Positions 29,501-41,445 of a stretch of DNA of 64,000 nt are shown here, one piece after another. Numbering within the stretch: the first letter of the stretch is position 1; the number at the start of each line of letters is the position of its first letter. Below the pieces are notes generated by a model that had not been told where the DNA came from, ran no database searches, and saw nothing but the letters and a program-made list of their open reading frames with translations. The DNA comes from Litomosoides sigmodontis (Eukaryota > Nematoda > Chromadorea > Rhabditida > Onchocercidae), in assembly GCA_963070105.1 (NCBI GenBank), contig OY718803.1, forward strand, positions 11,188,327 to 11,252,326, given 5' to 3'. A program made the translations under genes and the position numbers.

Positions 29501-32113
29501 TAATGTTTGAGAAAATAAAGGGAATTGAAAATTTCATGGCCAGTTTGTGCGCTGTTGAATCTCTCTATGTATCCTGTCGTGGAAGATTGAATTACTGATC
29601 TGTTGCTAAACTGTATATTTATATGGCTGTCAGCATTGCGTAAAACTTCAATTCCTATAAGATTTGTCGTAGAGGAGGAATGAATTCGTTAATCATTTTT
29701 TATATGCTAGTGAATGCGTATTTTAAAATTTTAGAATCTATGGGATTATCTTCACCGTCCGGCTCACCGTCACCGAGTTATAAATTACAAAATACAGACG
29801 AGGATACAACAGGTTCATTTGTACAACAGTTCTCTCCTAAGATATGAGCTTATTTCTCTCTTTGGGAGGGTTTTGCCGGCTGTGAAATAAATGATATTTC
29901 GGAATTCTGTCCACATTTGTTTTTTTATTCGAGGCGAAGTACGGTTTCGAAAAAAATTAACATATATTTTTGTTTTCTTACCGTTTAATTTTTTTTGTTG
30001 TTTCTTTATTGCCTTTTTTTTTTTTTTACTTTTCTCAGTATTTCGTGCGTCTGACAAAAAACGTGAGAAAATAAAGTTGAGCTCTTAGTTCGGAACATGA
30101 AAATGGATGGACATAATTAACCGTAGTATCAAAATACTGCATAGGAGAGTGGCGAGAATTAAACATTTAAATTATTTCGTTTTTGCAGAATCAAACATTG
30201 CTATGGCTGAAGATTCAGATGCAAACAGTTGTTTGGACGATGCATTTACAACATCGATGTTAAAGAAAAATGATGAAGCACTGGCTAAGTTGCAGCAAGC
30301 AATTGACAATAGCGAAAATTTTGATATCGGTAAGTACCTATAAAAATAAATATAAAACAATAGCCATGATTCGTGGCTTGAGTTTTTTATATTAAAGTTT
30401 GGGTTGCATTAAAATTTTGATTTACTGAATTTTGGGATAACTATGTCGGATGAGGTTTATTGGTTGAAATTTTTGCTGATTAAAGTATCACTGTTTTAAC
30501 CGACGGATAAATTGAAATGATGAAATAGCGATTGATATAATGAACTTTGGGATCAAGTGTATTTAACTTAGAGTTAAACCATTAGAAGTGATTGAATTTT
30601 CATGTTCTGCCGTTAATTCCCTTTGTACGTGAATGTTCGCTTTGGATTTAAAAGTCGGACTTGCGGTATCAAACATTTATATTTGTTGAGATGTGTTTTG
30701 CTACAACTGATCATTGGTTTATTGATTAAGTTGAGCTGTTTGGTTGGACTGTTATGTTATTTGTAGGTTAGTCAATATATGTGAATTTCGATATTTGATT
30801 TTTGCAGATGATGTTTCCTTAGTCGATAACGTTTTTGCGTATAAATTCAACAGCACAACTGATGTGCAAGAAAAAATTGTTATTTGTGAAGAGTGGTTGT
30901 GTTTCTTGGCAAAAATCACTCCAATTGCCACATCTCGATGGCTTTCACATTATCAATTTAGTATTTACTACACATTCCACATGGTAAGAAATGGTGATAT
31001 TTATAGATTTGAATCTTCATAAAGATTTTTTTCCTTGGACTTTCAGGGAAAAGTCAATTTACGTTTTTGCAGTGGTGAGTTTGTGAATATGGGAGGTACA
31101 ATTTACATAAAGCAGCCTATGGTGTTTAGATAATCTGTGAAAATTGCAGATAGTTCGGTTACATGATAAAACGTTATCACATCTCTACCGGAAAATAAGT
31201 TTGGACTGTTGATGGCCTGAAAAATGATTCAACAAATTTATGACATGTTACTGAGTGGTCGACATTCCTTGAATAATCTTGTTTAATTTTTGGAAGTTCT
31301 ACGTTTCCTTTATGCTGAAATTTATCTTTTCAGCTGGCGCTTGTTTTCCGGCATTATGAAAATAAAGATGAGAAGAAGCGTTTTTATAAAATTTCATTGC
31401 CTCTTTTCAAGTAAGTGCTTTGCTAAAATTATAGCCCCATATGTATTCATGGTAATATATAGTTTGGAGAAGTTAGCTGGCTCATTTTTTATTTATAGAC
31501 TGAATATCTGGCATATTGCAGGAGTTTGCTGCAAGCAACGAACTTAATACCCGAGACTTCTGAGGAAATTGTAAACACGAAACTGGATGTATTGCTAAGT
31601 ATATCTTTTATTGCTGTGCAATTTTATGATGTTAGCGATCAGGAAATTGTGAAATATATAGAGGTGAGCATAAAAGTAAGGAAGGGTGGTAAATATTTTG
31701 CTAAAAAAAGTTCATGATTGCGTGAGATATTTTGTCGTTATCTTATCGTTACTGTGCTCACAGTGACAAATTACAAACATGTAACAATGGGACCAACAGT
31801 GAGAGAAGAGGATTGATTTCTCTGTTCACAGATTTTCTGGTCATCTTAGGTATCAGGAGGTACATTGTCTATTTTCCCTTATTCGTGTCGTTTAGCAGTA
31901 GATTATAAAATAAAACGATTTAAGAGCTACGATAATTTTTAAAAGATTATTAGTATTCGTGTCTTTTAGCGCGAAATGCGATCTGTCGGGGATTCGGTCG
32001 CTGGAAATTATTCGTCTGAAGCAGCAACGCTTATGGTACAGAAGGTTTTCCGAATCAGCAACAATTTAGAAGAACGTAAACGTTTACTTAGCGGTAGAAT
32101 TGAATACGCATAA
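26543..32113 (+). CDS. Nematode protein with Cys/His putative zinc domain
   Basis: Ten exons join in phase: 26543-26679, 27014-27289, 28864-29015, 29276-29344, 29735-29812, 30189-30329, 30808-30983, 31334-31410, 31522-31663, 31970-32113, giving about 463 residues. The N-terminal third holds a Cys/His module (RYYRCTKCWYKYK, RGTCATL, VVPHQCEF) that resembles FLYWCH or WRKY-GCM1 type zinc folds, so DNA binding is possible but unproven. Next come an acidic Ser/Thr/Gly-rich linker, a Ser/Pro stretch (SSPSGSPSPSY), and a helical C-terminal half with no family I recognise (EEWLCFLAKITP, HYENKDEKKRFYK, NNLEERKRLLSG). The ATG sits four bases after TTTCAG, a candidate trans-splice site. Introns 2 (1.6 kb) and 3-6 have clean splice sites. 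The function is unknown; a nuclear role is inference from the first domain only. Confidence 0.8.
29357..29406. repeat. (GATA)n microsatellite
   Basis: About twelve ATAG/GATA units with two interruptions, within an intron of the zinc-domain gene just after the exon ending at 29344. Confidence 0.9.
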
Positions 32114-32331
32114 TATTATTGTCTTCAGTGTAGTATTTCGTATTATCTTCAGGTCATTTTCTGAAGTAATTGTTTCGTATTAAACTGGATTATTTTTTTA
32201 TTTTTTAAATGTTTTATAAGTGTATTTTGAAGTGAAAGCATGAATAAACTTGTTTCTAACAGACTGGTTCGTAAGTTCTTTTTACCTGAAATTAAAAGTT
32301 TGAGGTGAACTTTTTCTGAGGAGATAGCATG

Positions 32332-32402
32332 TTTTTAGTTATAGTACTCATTTTAGTCTTCCTCTTTATGAGGAAGACTAAAATGAGTACTATAACTAAA
32401 AA
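32332..32402. repeat. Perfect 33-bp inverted repeat (hairpin)
   Basis: The arms 32332-32364 and 32370-32402 are exact reverse complements around a 5-base loop (TTTAT). The hairpin lies between the stop of the plus-strand zinc-domain gene (32113) and the stop of the minus-strand homeobox gene (32536), in the shared 3' region of convergent genes. The role is unknown. Confidence 0.95.
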
Positions 32403-32533
32403 TGATGTTCTTGAAACTTCAACTTTCGATGGATGAGTTATTTGGTTTCTAAATAATTTAGATTCATATATTAATAATCTCAACTGCACTGGTACTTATA
32501 ACTTCAGGAAGCAAGGTATTACTGGGTGTAATT

Positions 32534-34678
32534 TCATGTTTCATTATTTTGTTTGAGAATGTTGCCACCCGCATGCATACTCCTTTCAGCTCGGATCTCT
32601 TCCTGTATATTTCTTTTAGCTCGCACTTTTTCTTGTCTTCGAAATTTTGCTCGTCGATTCTGGAACCAAACCTGAAGTTAAGCTGAATGGATTAAGGAAT
32701 CGCTTGGAAATTACGAAGGCTTTGCTTTAAGAGACCATCGCTTTTTCTTGTTAGATTAAGTAAAGCTTCTTTGGAGAACAATCTTTGAATATTTGTAGGA
32801 AAACTTTGGTTTGTTCGTATAAGGTAGCTTTTTTCTTACAATTTTCGAATGATGAGAGTGGATTGAACAAACAGAAACTTGCGCTAGTTGACCTGTACCC
32901 GAGCTTCTGTTAGGTCAGTTCTCATTGCCAGGTCTTCTCGAGTGTAAATATCCGGATAATGGGTTTCCAGAAATTCTCGCTCTAGTTCTTTTAGTTGTGC
33001 GGATGTGAATGTTGTTCGAGTCCTGCGCTGTTTTCTTTGTTCCGTTGGGTTGTTCCTACCACAAACGGTACCTTTAATTAATGATTCGCTTTCATCGAAG
33101 TTTTGAGGATGTGTTCTTGACAGATTTTAAATGCAGGGAATTGTTTCTTTTAGAAACTCGATTTTTTTTCTAGGAAAAAAAGGTGGTTATCGCTCTTGCA
33201 GGACTGATCATTTATGATTGCTCATCTCTTTTAAAGAAAAATGAATATGATATTTATTACCAACAAATGAGTATCCTTGTATGCCAACCATTAAGCCAGC
33301 CGTATTTGTTTCCATTTCATTAGTTGGTGAGAGAAAAAGTGTTTGATTTTGATGCAATTTATTTTGCAGTCTTGAATTGCATGGGTTAGTATGTGGAGAG
33401 TGATCTTCCAGTTGAGATGAATTCATTAACCTAATTAAATATGAGTGGAATTCCACTACTAAGCAGTTCATTCATAAATATAATGATTCCGAAGAGAGTC
33501 AGGATGGACTTACTATGGCAGTATTTAATTGGCCCATGGAAGATTGGAACTGTTTCTTTTTTGTGTTTTATGAATTTCGCAATATTAAGGAATAAAGTTG
33601 AATATTTTGCTTTTTAAGTAAAAATAAACTGTGAAAAGACGAATTGACTAGCGTCAAGCATAACTTCTAATTAATGCACGAAATAATAAGGGTCATTTTG
33701 ACATCACTTCTTGTCCAACGTGTTATTCAATCATATCCCTTTCCATTTAGCTTCCGTTAACGCATTTCCTTCAGCAATGTATTTTCTTTGTGACTTATAA
33801 ATCATATTTGTTTCATAACGTTTCACCCAAGGACTTCAGTGAAAGGAATGCTACGGAAAGGAACAGAATGTATATAAGGGAGGTAAGGAAATTAGCTAAT
33901 ATCTCTCTATCCATTAGTGCTAGAAAATAGGATAATTTGAAGTAACATAATTATTAGTCCATGTTTACTCACCACATTTCTAATTACAACTAATCATAAG
34001 AAATAGCCACTAAGTACGGCACACACAATATTATCATAAATTCTAAGGCAGGAAAATAACAAGGATAGTCTAAATTGAACTTTAAAAACAGTACTTCTTC
34101 GTTAGTTAAAAAAAGGAGTGACAAAAAAAATTTCATTTTTAACAAAAGGAAAACTGTTCAGATATCAAAAATTTTTTTTGAGAAAAAAAGAAATAAAAGC
34201 GAACAGACTGATGTCATAATTGTTTCGTTATATATTATTTTCAAAACACACACAGAGAAGAGATTTTACAGATTGAATCTATGAAACTGAAAAATAAAAT
34301 ACCTGTTTGTAAGAAAGGCTGTAGTGAACCAATTGTACGATAGGATAGTGTAGCAGTTGTACTGGTAACCGTCTTTGTTGTAGAACTAGTTTGTACCGAA
34401 GTTTGTAGCATCGGCTGATGATGATGCTCAGCGGTTAGATGTCTAAAAAGTTTAGCAGTGTAATTCTCAAACTTATTTGCTAATTCGATTCGGAGAGTTA
34501 TAGTTTCATGATTTGAAAAAGAAGATTCTTTTTTTGTTGTACGAGAAATTTCTGGATTATTAACGGACATAGCGGCATTCATTCACCTCCTAATTCCGGT
34601 CAGCTCTCCGTATGGATTTACATTCTGTCCATAAAGTTTTTGCTGTTGCCCTCGCCCAGAAGTATTATTGTAAGTCAT
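32534..34678 (-). CDS. ceh-17: Paired-like homeodomain transcription factor, Phox2/CEH-17 type
   Basis: Five exons (34587-34678, 34303-34442, 33261-33458, 32893-33071, 32534-32671) join in phase to about 248 residues, close to the length of C. elegans CEH-17. The homeodomain is at about residues 150-210: [41 protein letters not shown], then [15 protein letters not shown] after an intron, with Gln at position 50. The match to Phox2/CEH-17 is closer than to Prrx, Alx or Unc-42 classes. The N-terminus is Ser/Thr/Gln-rich without a known motif; the tail is short and basic. CEH-17 in C. elegans acts in neuron identity and axon growth; that role is assumed here by homology. The weakest joints are the acceptors of exons 3 (CTTAG) and 4 (AAAG), chosen by phase. 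Confidence 0.86.
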
Positions 34679-37600
34679 AATTACTGATGATAATCCACTA
34701 GCACTTCTAACTGTCGCATGATTTAAATTTGACTTTAAAATTCACCAAAGGTATTTTAATCGTAATTAGCTGCTACAGGAGCCATTGTAAAATGGCTACC
34801 TTAATCTACCATATTCATCCTTAAGTGTGATAAAATGAATTAATTCAAATAAATGTTTCCAACCAGATGTTGAATACTTGAAAGTATGATAAGTTACCAT
34901 AATTCGTATTATACCGCAACCTGGCAATTTTCCTTCATCTCTAAAAACATAAAAAAAATGAAAAAAAAGACTTCGCGGAAACAAAGGGTATTGTTGCAGA
35001 AAGTTTAAAAAATTATTTTTGAAGAAAGGGGCGGAAATTTTTTGAATGAATTATTTTGAGTGCATATGCATGTAACAATTTTCATGCATCGTTGATATTT
35101 CATAAAATTTATTTTTTCGGATTAAGCTATCAAGTATGTTATTGTCATTGGTTCATTTTAATAGCTCAAACGTTATAACGACAACTCTTATTACTGTATG
35201 TCCTAGTGTAATTTAATTGAAATACGTATATCACGATTTTAAAAATGCACTTAATTGCCAGGTTGTGGTATAATACGAATTATGGTAACTTATCATACTT
35301 TCAAGTATTCAACATCTGGTTGGAAGCATTCATTTGAATTAATTCAATTTATCAATTTTATAAAATAGCAAGGAATAAATTTTAATGAAAAAGGGAAAGA
35401 AAACTAATGAATAATACGTATTGGAAAAAAAATTATCTGAGAATTTGGTTTACGATATTAAGACATCCGCTGCCCCACCTTCAATTAAACCTAATGGATC
35501 CTTTTTTGTCCAACCATACCATTATATTGGCCTGTTTTGTTTCATTTCTTTCTCTTCACATCTAGCCCAATATTACATGGCCTCATTACGGTAAGTATTC
35601 AACTTCAAATCTACCACATTCTGTTCCTCCTTCTTTCTTCTCCCCTTCTTTACTCTTTTTCTCTTCCTTCCAACAAAGAAAAAATGAATTTTCGAGTTAC
35701 CAAAGACTAAAGAAATTTAAAAATATAATATATACTACTGCTACTAATAATTTGTTATATTATTATTGTTATTATTTAAAAAAAATTAAAAAAGTCAAGG
35801 TTTACTGCGATAAAAAAAATTTTGCGTTAAGTTGTTTTTCTTTCTTTTTTCCGCAATTCTTCATTTAAAGGCTTGTGAATTTAATCCAAGTTTCGAATAT
35901 TTGAATATTTATTAGGGTTAAAATCGCACTATTGATCCTAACCAAGTTCGAAAATAGTTAGGAGTTTAGAAAAGTAGGTAGATGTGCTTTTGTTATGCTA
36001 TTCAGTAGGTTAGCTACACCCACTTGACCTCCAACCCTAGCACTTCAGGACAATCAATAATGGTGGCGGTAATACAAACAATAAAGAAATGGATTGATTC
36101 GTACCAATTTACATCAATTTGTATCCCTTCTCCACATTGGAGGAAAATATGCTGATTTAACTTAATTATCGAAATACATCGGTACTTAACTGATGCCCAA
36201 TAATCCAATCCATCCCTTTAATATACGATGTGACCATCGATGTAAAAGGATACGAGTTTAATCAATCCACGCTTTCCCCTCCCTCTCTCTACCATTTGCA
36301 TAAGATATTCGTTGTCATATTTCATCAATTACAGAGAGCAATCCATTTATCACAATAAATCGTTGTCACTTGATCTGGAACCTTAAGGTTCATACGATTC
36401 TTTTTCAATTCTTATTAATATAATCGCCAGAGTTCATAGGAAATTTTCTGTTATTCAATTTCTCCAGATGTACCATTATTGGTTAATTAAACACTGGAAA
36501 TCGAAGTCGTTTAATTATTTGATTTAATCGTATTTAAACACCTCATTGCTTAATTTCAGCCATTGCTTAGTCATAATTAAATATTCGATCACTTAATTTC
36601 AAACCATAGCATTTATCTCATAATCTATCGTCTTTCACTTTGCAGTAGTATTAATCTTTACGTGGAATGATCGATATTAAATCTCAAAAATGTAATTAAT
36701 TGTAGGTACTTTCTCCGCTTTTTCAATATAGCATTGTTTGGTATTGTATTGGTGGCTCGCCGAACACAATCTTCTGGATTTTTTTCCGAGATTCTTTTTA
36801 AAGGATGGTTCTGTGTTGTAGAGTATTAAAGGGTTAATGTTCCATGGAGAGTTTTAGTTCTTCTCCATGGAGAGTTTTAACTCTTTCTTAATGTCGTAAT
36901 GCGATTATCACAAGTAGGAATGATTACCTGCCCATTTTTCCTCACTTCAGACTGTTTGCTAAGGCACTGATCCGCAAGAATATGTGTGATAATGGAACAC
37001 ATCTTTAGAGTTGGCTCCGTGAGCACTCTTTACAATAAATGTCCAACTGGTCATTTTGCACACACAACTGACGGTGAATAAAGAATCGTCCGGAGCAGTA
37101 GTCATTCGAAAAATGAGACTAATGGTAAACACGTATTTTGCAGAAGACGCTGACGGTGAAGAAGTTTCCGTATATCAAGAAAATATACAAAGAATATTCT
37201 ATCGCTTGGCTACGAAAATATAATTCCTTTAACATACACGGGACTAGTTTGTAAAATTTTATTTAAAAAAATTTATAAAGACACACTGATCCCAACTCCC
37301 TACAACCCAACAGACGACATCAGCACGACCACACCGTCAACTCCAATGGCCTATCACAATCAAAATGCGTTTGCAACGATGTCGTAAATTTTTGTCATTT
37401 TGATAGCCGCGTTGCGAAAACAATGATATTGGTTTCCTCGTATTGATTTTAATTACCGGGTGATAGCAGTCTTTTTCTGGTTTTTTGCTTTCGGGAAGTA
37501 AATTGCTGTTAAAGATATTTAGCAGCCAAATTCTTTCAGAATTTTTTTTAGTTACCAATTAATCGTTTTGTTCATTATTTTGGGTTTAGGCATTGAGTTA

Positions 37601-38662
37601 ACGTTATGCCTATGATTACCTTTCTCAGTAGTATTGATGAATTCCAGCAAGTGGTATTTCGTAATAATTGAACAAAGTAAAACTGTGGGATATCTGCCTT
37701 TTTCAATGAAATTTTAAAAGTTTCATAGTTTAACTCAATTGTCTCTTCCTACTGTTACTATTAGCGTGTCTCTTGGTCTGTAATGAGCTCCTTGGTATTT
37801 CACGACTGTGTGAAGCCTTTGTGTTTCTTTTCTTGTTGTATTCCGGTCTTCATTTTTTGTTATTTTCACACTTTAGATTCACAGTTAGGCCTAAACTTAA
37901 AGGTATATTAATAAAAAGCCGCAAAAACTAGAGATCTCTATGGAAGAATATCGACAATCATTACATTCATAAATTGCTATGTTTCAAAATATTTGTCAGG
38001 GCCGCCTCAGGAATTAGCTTCGCTACAGTAAAGTATGACCTATGAACTACAAAATTTCTGAAAGTATTTGATGATGCTAATTGTTAAATGCCTGCATTAA
38101 CTGTATCAGCTAGTAAATTTCTTCAGTTCATACTTAATGTAACCTTTCCTGGAATGCGATTTCGTTGTTGAATGAAGATTTCAATTATACGAATGGTTTT
38201 CTCCCTTAAAATTTGAACGTGTTATTAGCATTGAATAAGTTTCAGAGTTGGCAGCACCACTGTATTTGGTGGAAAGGTGCAATGAAAGCTAATAATTTGA
38301 GGTTGGTTGATTGTGTAGTAGGCAATGAGGCTTCATTTTTAATTTTAACGGTTAAATTTCTAAATAACCGAGTTTTGAAAGCTTGACAATTAAGTAGATT
38401 AAAATAAATGGTCGTTTTGTTATTTCATAAATTCGTCATGTTTTGATGTAATTCATTACGATGTAAAACTTACATATGGTGGTATGATTATCATCTCCAA
38501 AAGTTAATTGCACAAGTTCATCTTTTCAGAGTGGGGCCAGTTTAACTCCATTATTTTTATATGTTGATATGCTGATAATCCCACATTTATGGTAGCATTG
38601 TTTAGTTGTTCCCATATTTACATATGTTACACGAATAAACTAAACTATTGTGACAGTAATAG
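34679..38662. other. Intergenic region upstream of homeobox and RPF2 genes
   Basis: Divergent flank of about 4 kb. It contains the inverted-repeat element (34828-35354) and a small tandem duplication near 36840-36885 built on CCATGGAGAGTTTTA. I find no exon I can support on either strand. Confidence 0.5.
34828..35354. mobile_element. MITE-like or fold-back inverted-repeat element
   Basis: Two ~101-bp arms (34828-34928 and 35254-35354) are reverse complements with only a handful of mismatches, enclosing ~325 bp of AT-rich non-coding DNA. The shape is that of a non-autonomous fold-back or MITE-like element. I could not identify a clear target-site duplication or a transposase. It lies about 150 bp upstream of the homeobox start codon. 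Confidence 0.65.
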
Positions 38663-40606
38663 ATGAAATCTTCTACTAAAGCTGATGAAATGTTATCGTT
38701 GTGATATTCCAGCATTATTTGTTCGTAATTTTCTTTCAGACAGTATTTATTTCAGGAGGGCGAAAACACGTCGTGGGAAACGATTTCTGGAAAATCGTCA
38801 ATCAAAAGTTGTTGAGAATGACAAAACAGCGATAATCGTAAAAGGTGGTAAAACAAGCCAAACGGTTACTGATGCGTTAGCCGATCTTTATGCTTTGAAA
38901 AAGCCACTGGCTATGCGGATGAAAAGGTCTGATCTTAATTGTAATCATCTTGGTATTCGAGTCTACAGTGCAGCTTCTTCTGACTTGTTGGATGAATGCG
39001 AGTTTACGGCATGGCATATAATGATATTTTATTATTTGCAGACATAATCCGATCCATCCATTTGAAAATGACGTCGAGTTAGAGAGTTTTGCGCTGAAGT
39101 ATGACACATCGTTATTTTTGTTTGGCTCAAATTCTAAGAAACATAGGAATACTTTGGTGATGGGACGTATGTACGATTGCCATGTGCTTGATATGGTCGA
39201 ATTACAGATTGAAAACTTTATTAAATCTGCTGATTTCGATGTAAGTTTCACTGTAAAAGTTGAAGCAAAAGCTTTTTCAAAGTAACTTTGGAGTTTTGTG
39301 GCAGCTAGACATATGATTTTATTAAATTTATAGATTTTAATGAATCATGATATAATTTTAGCACGAAATGTAGAGAGCTTGAGATCTTTTAATTCATGCA
39401 ATATAATTCTATTTTACGAATTATCTTAAAATTAGAAGTTAAGCACCAGGAGCTATCTGCATTTGTTTAATTGTTGCCATTATAAAAATTCTACTTACAA
39501 TACGGGAAATTATATTTTCTTCATCTGACTTAAAGGGAAGTAAATAATTTCAAAAAATGACATTTTCGCCTACCTCCTCTTCCTTAATCTTTAACTGGAA
39601 ATTTTCGCTCGCTAAAACATACGTCCAATATTCTAGTCAGCCAAAGTATCTTTTGGTTGTAAACCCTGCATAGTTCTGCAAGGAACTGATTTTGAAAGAA
39701 ATGAATCCATGAAGCGCATTGGCAATTTGATGGTTGATTGGTTTCGAGGAGCAGTAATTGAGAACATACGCTTACAAGGATTGGAACTTGTCATTTCGCT
39801 GACTGCTCTTGAGCAGAAAATTTATCTTCGAGTATACAGGCACGAGTCTCTTTGTTTGCATATTACAGTCATTTTAAATTCTTTTTATTAAAAAAATGAT
39901 CTCTGCGAAACTATGTCTAGAAAAGAGATGATCATTTTAATGCGGTTAGTTAATATGGGGATTTGCGTATGGAATGGAAGTACAAATTCTGCATGGGAGA
40001 AGGATGGGAAAGAACATTAATGGATGAATCATCAAGTTAAATTAGAACAACAGTCTTTTCCTTGTAGGACTTCTCATTCAGTTATTATTTGAATGATTGA
40101 ATTACTTTTTTTCGAATTTTAGGACTTGTTTGAAGAAATCAACGAGTACATTACCAAGAGTAGAACTTGTTGAAATTGGACCAAGAATTGATTTTTCGGT
40201 GCACCGAAATAAATTTGCCAGTGAGAGTCTTTTTCGGGAAGCAATGAAACAACCGAAGCAAATTTTGGTAAAATTTATATAATTCGGCTAGCTTATTAGT
40301 CTCGGTTGTTACCTGATAAGGACTGGCCTCGTTTGAAGTGGAGAATTCCTTTACCACTCTCATGATTCGTTTGAAACATAGCATGGTTGTGGTTTGGGGA
40401 GATATATTAATGAAACAGAGTCTGACACTTTAAGCTTTTGGTAAAACTTTTTTTAGGCTAAAAAACGAAAAAATACGTCAACGGATGTATTCGGTACTGA
40501 TCTTGGCCGAATTCATGTCGGTAAACAAAATATTGATAGTATGCAGACGAAAAGAATGAAGGCTTTAAGAGGAAACAAAAACAAAGAAACTGAAACGAGT
40601 AGCTGA
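38663..40606 (+). CDS. rpf-2: Ribosome production factor 2 homologue (Brix domain)
   Basis: Six exons (38663-38697, 38756-38926, 39042-39240, 39637-39839, 40123-40267, 40457-40606) give about 300 residues; human RPF2 has 306. Conserved blocks run the full length: RRGKRFLENR, VKGGKTSQTV, DLYALKKP, SLFLFGSNSKKHRNTLV, GRMYDCHVLDMVEL, IGNLMVDWFRGAVIENIRL, LVEIGPRIDFSV, DVFGTDLGRIHVGKQ. RPF2 acts with RRS1 in the nucleolus to load the 5S RNP (5S rRNA, uL18, uL5) into pre-60S particles. The intron after 39839 appears to begin with GC rather than GT; only this junction keeps both the phase and the 17-residue alignment to the human protein. The first exon (35 bp, ATG 38663) rests on phase and expected N-terminal length alone. 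Confidence 0.93.
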
Positions 40607-41445
40607 TGATGAATGAGCGTTGGAGAGATAACTCTGAGATTGAAATTTGATGTATATCTTTTATTATAAATGGTATAATTCAACAGAGATAAACAAAGTG
40701 GTGATTAATTGTAGGATTGCTAATTTATTTAAGCTTTAAAACAAATCTGTTTTAAGCAAAAAATTTTTGCGCTACGGAAAAGGTAAATCGTTTGAAGTTT
40801 CTAATGTGGAAAACTACATAAGAAGGAGCGACGATCTCTTTCTGATTGCAAATTTGAGCGGAAAAGAATTTACCGAATTTCACTGATCAGTCCACAATTT
40901 CTACGACTCCTCCCTCCGTTCCCTGCTAAATTATTTTCTTCTTGCCTTTCTGACGACGCCTATAACTTTCGATTCTTTTAATTAATCGGCTTGTGAATGT
41001 TGCTTTTTGTCAACGCTAGTGGATATCTAAAATGCCCAATTGCTCTGCTGATTCATTCAGCAAAAAATCTTTCCTATACATATAAAATATTGCTAATTTC
41101 TTAAAGAATAATTCGACGAGAAATGTCTTCCTTCTTTTCTTGACTCTTCAAGCAATCATAATTTGTTTCAAAAGTAAAACATTGCTGATTTTATGTAATT
41201 GTTCCTGAGACGAAAAGTTGGAAGACATCTTAATTCATTATGTATGATATGAACACAAACTTTCAAAGCTGTTGAAAAAATTAAGCATTGTTTCCACTAG
41301 TTCGCTGCCGTATGTCGCTTTTCGATGTGATTTTGAATGGGAATGTTGTGGAAAATAAAGTTTACGAAATATTTTTTTAAAAAGATTTACGCTTTCGGAT
41401 CTTCACATGAGAAGTCATTACAGTGGAGAAGGTAGACGATTATAA
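40607..41445. other. 3' flanks of the convergent RPF2 and dynactin genes
   Basis: AT-rich 840 bp between two convergent stop codons, with no coding signal. Poly(A) signals for both genes should lie here; AATAAA-like strings are too common in this AT-rich sequence to assign. Confidence 0.4.
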
